Below are positions 8,101 to 9,353 of a stretch of 9,353 nt of DNA, piece by piece. Where the stretch lies: NCBI GenBank assembly GCA_030623425.1, contig JAUXMA010000041.1, forward strand, positions 1 through 9,353, given 5' to 3'. The notes beneath the pieces are model-generated. The model worked only from the letters and a program-made list of their open reading frames with translations, searched no databases and was not told the origin of the DNA. Every line of letters begins with the position of its first letter. Within the stretch, counting starts at the first letter, position 1. The stretch comes from Rhodospirillaceae bacterium (lineage in GTDB: Bacteria > Pseudomonadota > Alphaproteobacteria > Rhodospirillales > 2-02-FULL-58-16). The position numbers were made by a program, and so were the translations under genes.

Positions 8101-8774
8101 GGTCTGGCGAGGGCACGCACTTGTTGCATCAGCGCTTCGGCGCGAGACGTCCCCGACGCGCCGACATCGAACCCCGCGGCGGCGAGAGCGCGGGCGGTCC
8201 AGGTGTTGCAGGTATTGAAGAGGTGAAAGCTGCCTTTTGCGGGATAAAAGCGGCTCGTAGCGTAGAGCCCTGGTCCCGTGGCGGCGGCGCGCGCGGCTCC
8301 GGAGCGCTCGAAGCTGGCGTCGACGAAATCGACGAGACGGCCGAAGTTTTCGTCGTCGATCGGAAGTGAAACAACCTCGGCCTTGGGGAAGGAGGGCGCC
8401 GGTTCCGCCCTCAGGCCAACGACATGAACGACGGCCGGTGTCGGAACGAGTGCGGCGCGCAACGTCTTGCCAAGGGTCATCTGCTTGGCCGGATAGAAAA
8501 CGGCGTCGCCCCAGCCGAACTCAAGAAAACGCGCCTCGGGGAAATCCGCCGTCTCGGGAAGCCGATCGGGAGGAAGGTCGGCCTTCGCCACGATGATGCC
8601 GCTGTGCCAGCCGTTGCTGGTGACGAAAATGACGGTCTTCGCGCCCAGGTAGGTTTGGCTCGGGGGCGGGGCGGGCGGCGGCGCCGCACAGGCCGTCGGC
8701 AGCAACGCCAGCACCAGCACGATCCAGGGTCGCGGGAGACGAATGTCGTCGCATCGTCGCGCAAATATCGGCAT
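8094..8774 (-). CDS. DUF2459 (TIGR02117-like) domain protein, putative lipoprotein
   Basis: This 226-residue protein belongs to the DUF2459/TIGR02117 group, whose biochemical role is unknown. Motifs seen: VTSNGWHSGIIV (residues ~51-62), FLEFGWGDAVFY (83-94), VVHVVGL (115-121), and SRFYPAKGSFHLFNTCNTW split as SRFYPAKGSF (174-183) and HLFNTCNTWTA (184-194). The conserved His57, Cys189 and Asn/Trp of these motifs suggest a papain-like or amidase-type fold, but that is inference. The N-terminus has a hydrophobic stretch (PWIVLVLALLPTAC) ending in Cys29, followed by a Pro-rich linker. This resembles a lipoprotein signal, although the -3 residue is Pro rather than Leu, so plain export or an inner-membrane anchor is possible. 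The start is the ATG at 8774, which has AGGA 8 nt upstream; an ATG ten codons further up (8804) lacks this. The gene stands alone, converging with the lysA operon. Confidence 0.88.
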   Translation of the reverse strand: MPIFARRCDDIRLPRPWIVLVLALLPTACAAPPPAPPPSQTYLGAKTVIFVTSNGWHSGIIVAKADLPPDRLPETADFPEARFLEFGWGDAVFYPAKQMTLGKTLRAALVPTPAVVHVVGLRAEPAPSFPKAEVVSLPIDDENFGRLVDFVDASFERSGAARAAATGPGLYATSRFYPAKGSFHLFNTCNTWTARALAAAGFDVGASGTSRAEALMQQVRALARPR

Positions 8775-8782
8775 GCGGTTTA

Positions 8783-8786
8783 TCCT
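8783..8786 (-). promoter_or_regulatory. Ribosome binding site for the DUF2459 gene
   Basis: AGGA on the minus strand, within TTTAGGATAA, lies 8 nt before the ATG at 8774-8772. It selects this start over the in-frame ATG at 8804. Confidence 0.55.
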
Positions 8787-8917
8787 AAATCGCCGCAGGG
8801 TCATTCCGACAGTAAGAGCCTATCCACTACGCACGGAGTTGTCGCTGGTGGCTACACGCTTGGCGACCACAACGAGAAAGCCCGCTTTACAGGGTTGGAG
8901 GTTGACGTTCGGGGTTC

Positions 8918-8942
8918 ATCCGGCGGCACATGCCGCCTGGAT
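8918..8942 (-). other. Stem-loop directly after the transposase stop codon
   Basis: GGCGGCA (8922-8928) and TGCCGCC (8931-8937) form a 7-bp stem, extended by ATCC/GGAT with one bulged T, ending at the transposase stop codon. No T run follows on the minus strand. It may end or protect the transposase transcript, or belong to the IS end. A second small hairpin (AAAGC/GCTTT, 8877-8888) follows. I could not identify the terminal inverted repeat or target duplication of the IS because the other end lies outside the window. Confidence 0.4.
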
Positions 8943-9353
8943 TAGGGGCCTTGTGCTGCGATGCAACCCGCCGTCGCCATGAGGGCCGGACGGTATGGAT
9001 AGGCCGAAGGCAGGGCGATCCCGAGGCGGGATTCGAGTTCCTCGATGCGCACGGCGATCTTGAGAAAGGCGCGGCGCGGGGTTTCGAATGTCGCCTTGCG
9101 CCACGGCGACCTTCGAGGTGCGGCCTGGCGAAGCCAATGCAACAGCCAGTAGGCGCCGGTGTGCAGGAAGAGCCGGAACTGGTTGGCTTCCCACCGGTGG
9201 CAGGATTAGCGAGGGATGCTCGCCGAGCGTCCCGGACCTCCGCGAGGTCCGCTCGCTAATCGGTCGGATTTGGTGTGGAGCTTGCGATCCTTGATCATGT
9301 TTTCCATCCTGCCGCGGGCGCAATAGATCTTTTTGGCCCACGCCAACCTGCCC
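8942..9353 (-). pseudogene. IS1380-family transposase, C-terminal part, interrupted
   Basis: The minus strand, entering from the right edge, reads WAKKIYCARGRMENMIKDRK and then LHTKSDR. This contains the transposase signature Y-x2-R-x3-E-x6-K, whose Glu (codon 9304-9302) is the third acidic residue of the DDE active site. After an interruption the same frame resumes as SCHRWEANQFRLFLHTGAYW, then LLHWLRQ, RKATFETPRRAFLKIAVRIE and a normal end at TAA 8944-8942. In intact IS1380 transposases, SDR and SCHRW are separated by about one residue. Here 18 codons from a palindromic insert sit between them and end in TAA (9208-9206). The frame is otherwise undamaged, so the copy may have been intact until this insertion. 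The last ~87 codons are lost unless the stop is bypassed; they lie beyond the catalytic Glu, so residual activity cannot be excluded. The N-terminal part is outside the window. Confidence 0.85.
8942..9353 (-). mobile_element. IS1380-family insertion sequence, 3' end only
   Basis: This is the right-hand part of an IS inferred from the transposase fragment. Its outer boundary lies to the left of the stop codon, somewhere in 8805-8941, but no terminal repeat could be confirmed. The AT-richer 8805-8900 stretch contains no gene that I recognise. Confidence 0.7.
9204..9261. repeat. 58-nt palindromic element with three-way-junction fold, inserted in the transposase
   Basis: The outer arms GATTAGCGAG (9204-9213) and CTCGCTAATC (9252-9261) are perfectly complementary over 10 bp. 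Between them are two adjacent hairpins. The first (9214-9232) has 8 pairs including one G-T wobble and a GCC loop; the second (9233-9251) has 8 perfect pairs and a CGC loop. No base is unpaired at the junction, so 52 of 58 bases pair. The element replaces or follows one codon between SDR and SCHRW of the transposase; codons 9259-9206 (54 nt) are foreign, a net gain of 51 or 54 nt that keeps the frame. It carries an in-frame TAA on the transposase strand. It resembles a REP- or MITE-like palindromic repeat; the family is unknown to me. Confidence 0.8.

Noticed and set aside
8877..8888. AAAGC/GCTTT hairpin and adjacent TGTAAAGCGGGC as the IS terminal inverted repeat
   Set aside because: The partner end of the IS is outside the window and I cannot recall a matching IS1380 terminus with certainty.
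8424..8945. 173-codon plus-strand frame over the DUF2459 start and the gap beyond
   Set aside because: Most of it is antisense to the DUF2459 gene; the tail in the gap (GVVAGGYTLGDHNEK) looks protein-like but matches nothing I know and is not continuous with a plausible gene.
9204..9261. The palindrome as a tRNA, attC site or intrinsic terminator
   Set aside because: It lacks tRNA conserved bases and an acceptor CCA, lacks integron core sites, and has no T run; it also sits within a coding frame.

Overview
The window is a GC-rich chromosomal segment whose gene content and order point to an alphaproteobacterium, probably Rhodospirillales-like. The main evidence is the block argH - lptM-type lipoprotein - lysA - TIGR02302 family protein with tlpA reading away from argH, an arrangement I know from alphaproteobacteria. 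The family assignments come from motifs read by eye; no database search was run.

Left part (1-1189, minus strand): the first ~396 codons of a long aminopeptidase P (Xaa-Pro aminopeptidase, M24 family). It starts at a TTG with a good Shine-Dalgarno sequence and runs off the left edge before its metal-binding catalytic domain. A 319-nt gap (1190-1508) follows, with no convincing gene. Next on the minus strand are a small lipoprotein (1509-1853) and tlpA (1850-2437), a membrane-anchored thioredoxin-like protein with a CAPC active site. They overlap by ATGA and form a two-gene operon.

Centre (2474-7842, plus strand): argH (last step of arginine synthesis), a 42-residue LptM-like lipoprotein, lysA (last step of lysine synthesis) and a large TIGR02302 membrane protein of unknown role. 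The gaps are 25 nt, 23 nt and a 1-nt stop/start overlap, so this is probably one transcription unit. argH and tlpA diverge with only 36 nt between their start codons.

Right part (7843-9353): a DUF2459 (TIGR02117-like) putative lipoprotein gene on the minus strand, with a stem-loop at its stop codon. Beyond it is the 3' end of an IS1380-family transposase, also on the minus strand and entering from the right edge. The most unusual object in the window lies inside this transposase: a 58-nt sequence at 9204-9261 that can fold into a gapless three-way junction (a 10-bp outer stem carrying two 8-bp hairpins, with only six unpaired loop bases). It interrupts the conserved SDR/SCHRW stretch, keeps the frame on both sides, and supplies an in-frame TAA. 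It looks like a small palindromic repeat inserted into the IS.

No rRNA, tRNA, CRISPR array or complete mobile element was found. I found no complete new defence or biosynthetic system. The best leads are the three-way-junction palindrome and the lipoprotein coupled to tlpA.
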